From 21-14-0-10-32-9 sp964501945 (GTDB lineage: Archaea; Nanobdellota; Nanobdellia; Woesearchaeales; 21-14-0-10-32-9), in assembly GCA_964501945.1 (NCBI GenBank), contig CAZCTY010000032.1, positions 1-9,861 of the forward strand: 9,861 nt of DNA. Reading direction: 5' to 3'. The notes beneath the pieces were generated by a model. That model was not told the origin of the DNA and ran no database searches. It worked only from the letters and a program-made list of their open reading frames with translations. Shown in pieces: positions 1 to 6,232 of the stretch (within the stretch, counting starts at the first letter, position 1; each line of letters starts with the position of its first letter). A program made the position numbers and the translations under genes.

Positions 1-17
1 ATTAAATTCATTTTCAT
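1..17 (-). CDS. Possible start of a divergent gene, cut by window edge
   Basis: The minus strand has an ATG at 17-15 followed by open sequence to the edge, reading M-K-M-N-L. A TATA-like stretch (positions 36-45, the symmetric ATTTATAAAT) lies about 24 nt upstream, the spacing seen at other leaderless starts in this window. Only five codons are visible, so nothing can be said about the product, and the sequence may simply be AT-rich intergenic DNA. Confidence 0.22.
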
Positions 18-65
18 TGTTGTTTTTTTATTTTTATTTATAAATTTTTTTTTTTTAAACAAAAC

Positions 66-75
66 ATTTATATAT
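66..75 (+). promoter_or_regulatory. TATA box for the receiver-domain gene
   Basis: ATTTATATAT is centred about 29 nt upstream of the ATG at 100. This predicts transcription starting at or next to the start codon (leaderless). It argues for ATG 100 over the upstream TTG at 76, which touches the box. Confidence 0.6.
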
Positions 76-99
76 TTGTTGTTACTCCTTGATAGTGTT

Positions 100-474
100 A
101 TGAATATTGGTGATGTTGTTAATAAAATTTTAGTCGTTGATGATGTGCCGGTAAATAGGCTTTTATTAGATTGTTATTTAAAGCAAGTGCCTAAGGTGGA
201 AAGTGTTTCCTCTGGGGAGGATGCTGTTAGTGCTACAAAACGAGAAAAGTATGACTTGATTTTGATGGATATTGATTTAGGGAAGGGTATTTGTGGTCAA
301 GAGGCAACTCGTAGAATTCATAAGTCTTTGTTAAATAAAAATACGCCTGTTGTTGCGGTTACGTCGTATCCTAAAAGTTCTTTAAATATGGAGTTATTTG
401 ATGATTACATATCAAAGCCTGTTTATAGGGATGTTTTATTTAATAAAATTAATTCTCTTATATCTAAGGGTTAA
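100..474 (+). CDS. Stand-alone response-regulator receiver domain
   Basis: This 124-aa protein is a single CheY-like receiver domain with no output domain. The acidic pair is D14-D15, the phosphoacceptor is D57 in LILMDID, the switch Thr is T88 and the conserved Lys is K106 in the SKP motif. Family knowledge predicts a cytoplasmic protein phosphorylated on D57 by a histidine kinase, acting by protein-protein contact. No kinase is in the window. The frame is open upstream to a TTG at 76, but the TATA box at 66-75 implies that transcription begins near 100, so the ATG is preferred. The segment DVPVNR resembles receivers of hybrid kinases. The partner and pathway are unknown. Confidence 0.88.
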   Translation: MNIGDVVNKILVVDDVPVNRLLLDCYLKQVPKVESVSSGEDAVSATKREKYDLILMDIDLGKGICGQEATRRIHKSLLNKNTPVVAVTSYPKSSLNMELFDDYISKPVYRDVLFNKINSLISKG

Positions 475-503
475 TTGTGTTTTGTTTATCTTTGTTTTCT
501 TTG
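475..503 (+). terminator. T-rich run after receiver gene
   Basis: This pyrimidine-rich stretch contains several T runs directly after the stop codon, which fits archaeal U-tract termination. There is no hairpin before the element that begins at 504. The whole plus strand is T-rich, so specificity is low. Confidence 0.3.
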
Positions 504-519
504 GGTTCTGTCTTAAATA
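504..519 (+). repeat. Left terminal inverted repeat
   Basis: GGTTCTGTCTTAAATA, complementary to 633-648 at 15 of 16 positions, the exception being a G-T wobble at 513/639. Confidence 0.75.
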
Positions 520-632
520 GATGTTTTTTGTATACTGCCTAGCGAGCCACTAAGTTACAAAAACTATTTTACTAGACTCGGTTAAACATAATTAAAAACA
601 TCTATCGGCTCGCGCAGTATATTCTTTGATGT

Positions 633-648
633 TATTTAGGACAGAACC
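633..648 (-). repeat. Right terminal inverted repeat
   Basis: TATTTAGGACAGAACC is the partner of 504-519. The next base out breaks the symmetry (G at 503 against T at 649), which fixes the element boundary. Confidence 0.75.
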
Positions 649-660
649 TTTTTTTGATAA

Positions 661-673
661 ACTTTATAAAATA
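661..673 (+). promoter_or_regulatory. TATA box for thrS
   Basis: ACTTTATAAAATA predicts a transcription start near 690-695. That leaves a leader of about 20 nt containing the GAGGT Shine-Dalgarno at 699-703, 7 nt before the ATG at 711. The box lies only about 13 bp beyond the palindromic element. Confidence 0.55.
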
Positions 674-710
674 TGGGTTCTTCGTCTTATTTGTATTTGA
701 GGTTTATAAA

Positions 711-2633
711 ATGTCTGTTGTTAAAATTAAATTTCCGGATGGTTCGGTTAAAGAGTTTAAAAAAGGTATTTCTGGTGAGGAAATAGTTAAAGGTATCTCT
801 GAGGGTCTTTGGCGTAAAACTCTTTGTTATTCTATCAATTCTGAGTTGAAAGATTTGTATTCGCCTATTCATGAAGATGGTGAGATTGAATTTATCTCAT
901 TTGATGATCCTCGTGGCTTAGAAGTGTTTAGGCACTCGTCTGCTCATTTAATGGCTCAGGCTGTTTTGAGGGTTTTTCCTGAGGCGAAATTGGGTATTGG
1001 TCCTGTTGTCTCTGAGGGTTTTTATTATGATATTGATCATCCGCCGTTCAAGCAAGAAGATTTAGATAAAATTGAGGCTGAGATGAAGAAAATAGTTAAA
1101 GAAGATCTTCCTATTAGGCGTGAGGAGTTATCTTTTGATGATGCTTTAAAACTATTTAAAGATAATAAGTATAAATTAGAGCTAATCAAAGGTCTTAACG
1201 TGGGTGATGATGAGTCTTATTCTGATGTTATCTCTGTTTATAGGCAAGGTGAGTTTGTTGATCTTTGTCGTGGCCCTCATATTCCTAGGACTGGTTTGAT
1301 TAAGGGTTTTAAGATTATGAAGCTTGCGGGTGCGTATTGGCGGGGGGATTCTAAAAATAAGCAGCTTCAAAGGCTTTATGGTATTAGTTTTCCTGATAAA
1401 AAGCAATTAAATAAGCATTTGGCTTTGCTTGAGGAAGCGGAAAAGCGTGATCATAGGAAGATTGGTCGTGAGCAGAATTGGTATTTTTTCAATGAGGTAA
1501 GTCCTGGTTCTGCTTTTTTTCATCCAAAAGGTACTATTATTTATAATGAATTGCTTGATTTTTTGAGGGCTGAGTATAAGAAGAGGGGTTATCATGAGGT
1601 TATCACTCCTCTGCTTTATGATAAGTCTTTGTGGGAGACGTCTGGGCATTGGGAGCATTATCGTGATAATATGTTTTTGCTTGGTATTGATGAGCGTGAG
1701 TTTTCTCTAAAGCCTATGAATTGTCCTAGTCATCTTATTTTGTTTAAGAATATAACTCGTAGTTATAGGGATTTACCTTTAAGAATTGCTGATTTCGCAC
1801 CTCTTCATCGTAATGAGTTAAAGGGGGTTCTTGGGGGTCTTACTCGTGTTAGGCGTTTTTCTCAAGATGATGCTCATATTTTTTGTTCTGATGAGCAATT
1901 GGAGCAGGAAATTTTTGATTTGTTAGATTTTGCAGAATTTATTTACAGAGATGTTTTTGGTTTTGAGTATTTTATCAAGCTCAGTACTCGTCCTCAAAAA
2001 GCTATGGGTGCTCCTTTGCTTTGGGAGAAGGCTGAGCGTGCTTTAAAATTCGCGCTTGATAAAAAGGGTATGCGTTATGAGGTCAAAGAGGGTGAGGGCG
2101 CGTTTTATGGTCCTAAGATTGATTTTGATATTAAAGATGCTCTTGGGCGTGATTGGCAGTGTGCGACTATTCAGCTTGATTTTCAGATGCCTGAGCGTTT
2201 TAATGCAACATTTGAGGGTGAGGATGGTTCGAAGCATTTTCCTATTATGATTCATCGTGCTTTGCTTGGTTCTCTTGAGCGTTTTATTGGTGTTTTAGTT
2301 GAGCATTATGCAGGCAAGCTTCCTTTATGGCTCAATCCTGTTCAGGTTAAGGTTTTAACTGTTACTGATAAGCAAAATGTTTATGCTGATAGGGTTTGTG
2401 AGGCTCTTGAGGATCGTGGTGTTCGTGTTGAGCGTGATTTTAAGGCGGATACTATGGGTAAGAAGATTCGTAATGCTCAGCTTGAGCGTGTTAATTACAT
2501 CGTTGTTTTAGGTGAGCGGGAAGCTGAGGGGGAATCTGTGAATGTTAGAACTCGTGATGGTGTTGTTCATGGTGAGTTAAAACTTGATTCTTTTGTTGAT
2601 CAAGTTGTGCGAGAAATCGTGGATAAAAAGTAA
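711..2633 (+). CDS. thrS: Threonyl-tRNA synthetase, bacterial type
   Basis: This 640-aa class II enzyme charges tRNA(Thr) in the cytoplasm. It matches the full-length bacterial architecture (E. coli has 642 aa). It has an N-terminal TGS domain (about 1-62) and an editing domain with zinc/editing residues H75, H79, C186 and H190 (motifs HSSAH and CRGPH). The catalytic core has zinc ligands C338, H389 and H515, motif 2 at LHRNE with a downstream RRF, and motif 3 near HRALLGSLERF. A C-terminal anticodon-binding domain starts at about 545. The frame is open back to a TTG at 654, which would add 19 mostly hydrophobic residues. The ATG at 711 has GAGGT 7 nt upstream and starts right at the TGS domain, so I use it. 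The editing domain is the bacterial kind, not the D-aminoacyl-deacylase-like domain of typical archaeal ThrRS, pointing to bacterial ancestry. All key residues are intact. Confidence 0.97.
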   Translation: MSVVKIKFPDGSVKEFKKGISGEEIVKGISEGLWRKTLCYSINSELKDLYSPIHEDGEIEFISFDDPRGLEVFRHSSAHLMAQAVLRVFPEAKLGIGPVVSEGFYYDIDHPPFKQEDLDKIEAEMKKIVKEDLPIRREELSFDDALKLFKDNKYKLELIKGLNVGDDESYSDVISVYRQGEFVDLCRGPHIPRTGLIKGFKIMKLAGAYWRGDSKNKQLQRLYGISFPDKKQLNKHLALLEEAEKRDHRKIGREQNWYFFNEVSPGSAFFHPKGTIIYNELLDFLRAEYKKRGYHEVITPLLYDKSLWETSGHWEHYRDNMFLLGIDEREFSLKPMNCPSHLILFKNITRSYRDLPLRIADFAPLHRNELKGVLGGLTRVRRFSQDDAHIFCSDEQLEQEIFDLLDFAEFIYRDVFGFEYFIKLSTRPQKAMGAPLLWEKAERALKFALDKKGMRYEVKEGEGAFYGPKIDFDIKDALGRDWQCATIQLDFQMPERFNATFEGEDGSKHFPIMIHRALLGSLERFIGVLVEHYAGKLPLWLNPVQVKVLTVTDKQNVYADRVCEALEDRGVRVERDFKADTMGKKIRNAQLERVNYIVVLGEREAEGESVNVRTRDGVVHGELKLDSFVDQVVREIVDKK

Positions 2634-2646
2634 AAAATTTGTTTAA

Positions 2647-2865
2647 TTATTTCTTTTTCTTTTTTGTTTGTTTTTCTTCTTCGAATGCTTGTTCGTAGGC
2701 GAGGTCTCCTTCGTAGTTTGCTTTTCTTTTCTCTTTAATCTCGTCGTAGCCTGCCATGAATGCTTCTTCTTCTGGGCTTATTTGGTCATTGTCGACTAAG
2801 TCTTCTCGCGACTCGTCGTCATATACTTCTTCAAAATCTTCCTTTTCTTCTCGTTCATCTTCCAT
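2647..2865 (-). CDS. Small highly acidic protein with Lys-rich tail
   Basis: This 72-aa protein has a first half dominated by Glu and Asp, a central SPEEEAFMAGYDE segment, and a tail of five lysines. No enzymatic motif, signal peptide or membrane segment is visible. I recall similar SPEEEAF-x-x-GY segments in short hypothetical proteins of DPANN archaea but cannot verify it here. A TATA box at 2888-2899 lies about 28 nt upstream of the ATG, which fits a leaderless transcript and supports a real gene. It is convergent with thrS (13 nt between stops) and divergent from the UDG gene. The function is unknown. Confidence 0.7.
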   Translation of the reverse strand: MEDEREEKEDFEEVYDDESREDLVDNDQISPEEEAFMAGYDEIKEKRKANYEGDLAYEQAFEEEKQTKKKKK

Positions 2866-2887
2866 AAGCTTTTTTTTGGGTGGGTTG

Positions 2888-2899
2888 TTTATATATTTT
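2888..2899 (-). promoter_or_regulatory. TATA box for the acidic small protein
   Basis: On the minus strand this reads AAAATATATAAA, centred about 28 nt before the ATG at 2865, leaving essentially no leader. Confidence 0.55.
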
Positions 2900-2938
2900 T
2901 CTGTTATTTAAAATGAATATTGTAAAAGCTTTTTTAGG

Positions 2939-2952
2939 AAATATTTATTAAT
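2939..2952 (+). promoter_or_regulatory. TATA box for the UDG gene
   Basis: AAATATTTATTAAT is centred about 29 nt upstream of the ATG at 2976, predicting a leaderless transcript. It forms a divergent promoter region (2866-2975) with the box at 2888-2899. Confidence 0.45.
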
Positions 2953-2975
2953 TTCATATTTTTTTTATTATTTGT

Positions 2976-3593
2976 ATGGTTCAAAATAGTCTTGATTCGT
3001 ATTCTTCCTCTAAGGGGGATGCGTTAAAAAAAGTTGAGCGGGAAATATTAATTGATTTAAGTTGTCCTCTAAAGGATTCTGCGTCTAACTTGGTTTTTGG
3101 TAAGGGTAATCCTGATGCGTCTATTCTTTTTATTGGTGAGGCGCCTGGTGCGAAGGAGGATGAATTGGGTGTTCCTTTTGTGGGTTCTGCGGGTCGTGAG
3201 CTTGACAAGCTTCTTGGTGGTATTGGTTTATCTATTAGTGATGTTTACATCGCGAACATTTTAAAGTATAGGCCTCCTAATAATAAGAATCCTTCTGTTT
3301 CGGAGATTGAGAGGCATACGCCTTTTTTATTAAAGCAAATTAGTATTATTAAGCCGAAGGTTATTTGTACGCTTGGTAATTATGCGACTAAGTTCGTGCT
3401 CTCTGGTTTTAAAGTTAAGGGTATGAATAAAGTTAAGGGTATTACTTCTTTGCATGGTGTTCCTGTGATGGTTGATGACTTAGTCGTGGTTCCTTTATAT
3501 CATCCCGCGGCTATGCTTTATAATCCATCTCTTAGAAGTGTTTTAGAAGAAGATTTTTTTAAGTTAAAAGATTTGCTTGATAGTTCTTCTTAG
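2976..3593 (+). CDS. Family-4 type uracil-DNA glycosylase lacking most Fe-S ligands
   Basis: This 205-aa protein removes uracil from DNA, if active, to start base-excision repair. Family motif A (GEAPG at 54-58, then E61-D62-E63 and PFVGSAGREL) and motif B (H176-P-A-A-M) are intact, as is the RPPNNKNP segment. Family-4 enzymes hold a 4Fe-4S cluster with four cysteines, typically a C-x-x-C near the N-terminus, the Cys of KCRPP, and the Cys of CxPFL. Here only C30 remains: the other positions are D27, Y98 (KYRPP) and H114 (HTPFL). C131 lies in the VICTLG strand, which is not a usual ligand position. Length matches the family. The predicted transcript is leaderless. The stop overlaps the stop of the convergent coiled-coil gene by four bases. 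I infer a cluster-free glycosylase; activity is not shown by sequence alone. Confidence 0.9.
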   Translation: MVQNSLDSYSSSKGDALKKVEREILIDLSCPLKDSASNLVFGKGNPDASILFIGEAPGAKEDELGVPFVGSAGRELDKLLGGIGLSISDVYIANILKYRPPNNKNPSVSEIERHTPFLLKQISIIKPKVICTLGNYATKFVLSGFKVKGMNKVKGITSLHGVPVMVDDLVVVPLYHPAAMLYNPSLRSVLEEDFFKLKDLLDSSS

Positions 3594-3784
3594 TCTTTTT
3601 CTAGTTGTCTTTTTGTGTTTTTGTATGTTAGGTTCATTAGTACTTGGTTTTCTTTTCTAAGTTTTTCTATTTCTTTATCTTTTCGTATGAGTTCTTCTTT
3701 TAGCATTTTTATTACTTCATCTTTTTTTAGTGGTTTCTTTTTTGGTATTTTCACATCTTTTATTTTTTTTTCAGTCTTTTTCAT
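3590..3784 (-). CDS. Small Lys-rich coiled-coil protein
   Basis: This 64-aa basic protein has a Lys/Pro-rich N-terminus (1-22), then a Lys/Glu heptad-like helix (about 23-50) ending in ENQVLMNLTYKN. No catalytic motif or membrane segment is present. It is the last gene of a minus-strand operon, starting 18 nt after the stop of the TS homologue, so it is probably co-transcribed. GATGAG shortly upstream could be a weak Shine-Dalgarno. Its stop overlaps the UDG stop by four bases. The composition suggests oligomerisation or nucleic-acid contact, but the function is unknown. Confidence 0.68.
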   Translation of the reverse strand: MKKTEKKIKDVKIPKKKPLKKDEVIKMLKEELIRKDKEIEKLRKENQVLMNLTYKNTKRQLEKD

Positions 3785-3802
3785 CTTGGCTCATCTCTTT
3801 TT

Positions 3803-4453
3803 TTATTGTATTATTTCATTGATTGCTTTTATGTCTTCTTCAAATATATGCGCGGAGTTGCTAAATGTTGTTATTTTTCCTGATTTTATGTCTAGTTTCT
3901 CTGTTATGTATTTCATTAGGCAGTATAATTGGTATATGTTCGCAGGCCATCCGAAGAATATGTCGTTGCTTCTTATGTGGCTGTTCATGATTAATTCATC
4001 ATTTATTATTCTAAATTGTACGTATATTAAGCCTGGGGTGTTTTTGTTGTTTGGTTTTGAATCTTCTATCGGGTCGTAGAATACGATTATTGCTCGTCTG
4101 CTGTGGGGGTCTTTTTTTAGTAGTGGTATTATGAAGTTGTTTACTTGGTCGAAGGTTCCGTTAAATCCGAATATTCGTCCTCCGTATGTGTACTCGTATA
4201 TTGGTGCTTGGTATTCTTTAAACATTATATTGGATAGTTCTTCTTTTGTTGGGTATATCCAGTTTTTTGTATCGGCCATAATCGTCATGGGTTCGTCTAT
4301 TTTTGATTCTTCTATGTTCTCTAAGTTTAAGGTTAGGTTTAATACTTCTTTGCATGTTCTATTGTCGTTATCTGTGAAGTTTTTTCCTCTCTCTTTAATT
4401 AGCTCTATTGCATCTTTCCATAAGTCCTTTGCGTTTGTTTTTGTAATTTCCAT
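3803..4453 (-). CDS. Thymidylate synthase family protein without the catalytic cysteine
   Basis: This 216-aa protein has the short archaeal ThyA-type fold. Landmarks are YGGRIFGF (90-97), the phosphate-binding arginines R119-R120 in PHSRRAII, VQF (145-147), RSND (161-164), GWPAN with N172, and H202 of AHIF. Aligned without gaps to E. coli TS, NTPGLIYVQF falls on LAPCHAFFQF, so the invariant nucleophile (E. coli C146) is G141. The His after it is L142, and the Tyr of HxY is F204. N172 matches N177, a residue that favours uracil over cytosine, so nucleotide binding may persist. Canonical dUMP methylation needs the Cys, so ordinary TS activity is not expected; a binding, regulatory or different catalytic role is possible. 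The gene starts 5 nt after the stop of the 546-aa gene with no clear Shine-Dalgarno, suggesting translational coupling. Confidence 0.9.
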   Translation of the reverse strand: MEITKTNAKDLWKDAIELIKERGKNFTDNDNRTCKEVLNLTLNLENIEESKIDEPMTIMADTKNWIYPTKEELSNIMFKEYQAPIYEYTYGGRIFGFNGTFDQVNNFIIPLLKKDPHSRRAIIVFYDPIEDSKPNNKNTPGLIYVQFRIINDELIMNSHIRSNDIFFGWPANIYQLYCLMKYITEKLDIKSGKITTFSNSAHIFEEDIKAINEIIQ

Positions 4454-4458
4454 TTTTT

Positions 4459-6099
4459 TTATTTTAGGAAGCTGTTTAGTGTGAGTTCTCCTTTTAATGT
4501 TCTAAAATCGTATGTGAATAGGGGCAGGTGGTGGTTTGTTAGTAAGTAGTGGAATTCTGTTATTATTTCATCTGTTGATGTTTTTGCATCTCTAAAAAAT
4601 CTTACTCTATCTCCTCCTTTAAATATTTTGTATAGTGATTCTCGTCTTTTTATATCTTTTATTACATCGTCTCTGTAGTAGTCTTTTAGGCTTTTTATTA
4701 GCACTTTTTTGTATATTCTTGGGCTTAAAAAGTCTTTGTCGAATCGTCTAAACGCGCTTGATAGGACGATTTTGAATCGTATTGGTATTCCGCATGATCT
4801 GAATATTGTTTCTTCTCTTTTGCAAAAATCTTCTACTTCCTCTACTGTGCTTGTTAGTAGGTCTTTAAATCTCTCAAAATCTTCTTCTTTATTTGTCTCT
4901 TCGTTAAATAGGATGTCGTAGTTCCATAGTCTTATGTAGTTGTATGATGTGTTGAAGAATTTGTTTTGGTAGTTTTGGTTTGCTTTGTTTATTGGTTTGA
5001 ATAAGTGGTCTGATTTTTTTCTCTGTGTCGCTGTTGCGATTAGTAGTGCTTTTGATGTTTTTAGTATTAATTCTCTGAAATTGGTGTAGTTTATTTTGTC
5101 TTTAAATGTTCTGTATATGTCTATGTATATGCTTGTCTCTGAGCAGCATGCGCCTATTGTTTTTCCTTGTATTTCCTCTTCGTATCTCTCCCATTCTTCT
5201 TCGTTGAATGTGTATGCTCCTGCGCGTCCTATCATGTATGGTGCTTTGTTTAGGTTTTTGTTTTGTATGTTTACTCTTATTTTGTTTTCTGAGAATTTTT
5301 TTACGAGGGTGTTTATTAGTCTGTTTTGTGTTGTTAGTGTTTTTGATGTTGTTTGAAATATTATGAAAACTTTGTCTGGGTTTATGTCTGCGAATATGTT
5401 TATGAAATCGCTTATTTTTACGTAGTTTCTTATCTTTGTGAGGTCTATTATTAGGTTTATGTATTTATTGTAATCTTTTGTGTCTATGTTTATTTTTTTT
5501 ATAAAATTTGTTTGCTCCTCAGGGGTGCTTTTCTCTATTATTTCTTGGAAATCTCGAAGTCCTACGACGTCGTTGTATGTTGGGTATAGTTCATTTATTA
5601 GTTCGTATAATTTTTTTATGTTTTGTGTTTTGTTTGTCTCGAGTATGAATGAGTTTATTTTTGTAAGCCAGTTGTTGTGGTCGAATCGTTTCACTATTTT
5701 TTGTTCTTCATATTCTTCTATGCCTGTTAGTGTGCTTAATTCATCTTGCAGGTTAGTCATGCTCTCAATTATTCTCTGTACTTCTTGGCCTTTTTTGTCA
5801 TTTATTGTTTTTGTCTCATTTAATTTAAAATATTTCTCTCCTCTCCCCTCTATTCTTGTTATTTGTATGTAATTTTCTTCTTTTAATTTATTTAAGTGGT
5901 ATAGGATTTGTCTGTGTAATCTTGCTTTGTTTCTTTTTCCTATTTTGATTAGGTCTATGTCTCTTTGTGGGTTTTCTATTAGGTTTCTTATTTCCTCGTA
6001 TTTCTCTGGGTGTAGTTGTTTAACTAGACTCGTCGTTGAGATGTCTGTGTTTTTTCTCTGGGTTAGTATTTGTATTATTTTTTGTTCTGTTTTTTTCAT
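4459..6099 (-). CDS. 546-aa two-part protein with N-terminal winged helix, function unknown
   Basis: Residues 1-95 look like a winged helix-turn-helix: helices around KIIQIL and SLVKQL, recognition-like LHRQILYHLNKLKEENYI (61-78), and a wing with RGEKYFKL (86-93). Residues 100-135 are helical linker. The remainder (about 136-546) is a large domain I do not recognise. It holds a predicted strand KVFIIFQT (243-250), a conserved-looking PYMIGRAGAYTF (287-298) followed by EEWERYEEE, a C318-C319 pair with SETSIYIDIYR, a second hydrophobic strand (KALLIATATQ) and R/K-rich C-terminal helices. No Walker, HKD, HNH or polymerase motif is evident and no membrane segment is seen. It is the first gene of an operon with the TS homologue and coiled-coil gene. 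The TATA box at 6121-6130 predicts a leaderless transcript. It could be a DNA-bound enzyme or a sensor-regulator. Confidence 0.87.
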   Translation of the reverse strand: MKKTEQKIIQILTQRKNTDISTTSLVKQLHPEKYEEIRNLIENPQRDIDLIKIGKRNKARLHRQILYHLNKLKEENYIQITRIEGRGEKYFKLNETKTINDKKGQEVQRIIESMTNLQDELSTLTGIEEYEEQKIVKRFDHNNWLTKINSFILETNKTQNIKKLYELINELYPTYNDVVGLRDFQEIIEKSTPEEQTNFIKKINIDTKDYNKYINLIIDLTKIRNYVKISDFINIFADINPDKVFIIFQTTSKTLTTQNRLINTLVKKFSENKIRVNIQNKNLNKAPYMIGRAGAYTFNEEEWERYEEEIQGKTIGACCSETSIYIDIYRTFKDKINYTNFRELILKTSKALLIATATQRKKSDHLFKPINKANQNYQNKFFNTSYNYIRLWNYDILFNEETNKEEDFERFKDLLTSTVEEVEDFCKREETIFRSCGIPIRFKIVLSSAFRRFDKDFLSPRIYKKVLIKSLKDYYRDDVIKDIKRRESLYKIFKGGDRVRFFRDAKTSTDEIITEFHYLLTNHHLPLFTYDFRTLKGELTLNSFLK

Positions 6100-6120
6100 C
6101 TTTTTTTCTTGTTTATTTGC

Positions 6121-6130
6121 GTTTTATATT
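6121..6130 (-). promoter_or_regulatory. TATA box for the winged-helix/TS-like operon
   Basis: The minus strand reads AATATAAAAC, centred about 27 nt before the ATG at 6099. A second TATA-like site lies further upstream at 6148-6157. The spacing implies a leaderless message. Confidence 0.5.
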
Positions 6131-6200
6131 GTTTTTTTTCTTTGTTCTTTATATTTTTTTTGTGGTTATATTTGATTTATTCATCATATTTAGGCAAAGG

Positions 6201-6210
6201 TTTATATATT
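6201..6210 (+). promoter_or_regulatory. BRE/TATA promoter of the 63-aa winged-helix gene
   Basis: TTTATATATT is preceded by the purine-rich GGCAAAGG, which fits a TFB recognition element, and is centred 28 nt upstream of the ATG at 6233. It is the clearest promoter in the window and predicts a leaderless transcript. It is divergent from the operon promoter about 75 bp away. Confidence 0.65.
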
Positions 6211-6232
6211 GCTTTATTAAATTAAATCTTTT

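Larger units (their letters stand above)
504..648. mobile_element. MITE-like palindromic element with terminal inverted repeats
   Basis: The ends are 16-bp inverted repeats: GGTTCTGTCTTAAATA at 504-519 against its complement at 633-648, with one G-T mismatch. After an 11-nt unpaired stretch on each side (520-530 and 622-632), symmetry resumes with TATACTGC (531-538) against GCAGTATA (614-621). It continues with GCGAGCC (542-548) against GGCTCGC (607-613), offset by a 3-nt bulge. The flanks are TTTCTTTG (496-503) and TTTTTTTG (649-656), 7 of 8 identical, as expected from an 8-bp target duplication. No ORF is present inside. I infer a non-autonomous element mobilised by a transposase encoded elsewhere; the GGTTCTGT-type end recalls IS6 or IS1595 families, but I cannot assign one. 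The alternative is a structured RNA. The TATA box of thrS lies downstream, so the element is not part of the predicted thrS transcript. Confidence 0.6.

Noticed and set aside
504..648. thrS leader riboswitch, T-box or attenuator
   Set aside because: The predicted thrS promoter (661-673) is downstream of the structure, so it would not be in the thrS transcript; T-boxes are also bacterial, and no specifier or T-box bulge is seen.
504..648. tRNA or tRNA-like gene
   Set aside because: There is no T-loop GTTCGANNC, no D-arm pattern and no 7-bp acceptor geometry on either strand.
654..710. N-terminal extension of ThrRS from a TTG, giving a hydrophobic leader-like stretch
   Set aside because: The TATA box at 661-673 lies inside it, and ATG 711 has a well-placed GAGGT and begins exactly at the TGS domain.
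3615..4079. Plus-strand 154-aa ORF with membrane-like segments
   Set aside because: It is antisense to the TS homologue and coiled-coil gene, both supported by motifs or operon structure.
5480..5872. Plus-strand 130-aa ORF inside the 546-aa gene
   Set aside because: Its Ser/Phe-rich translation is the antisense of Glu/Lys-rich coding sequence and lacks a promoter or ribosome-binding site.
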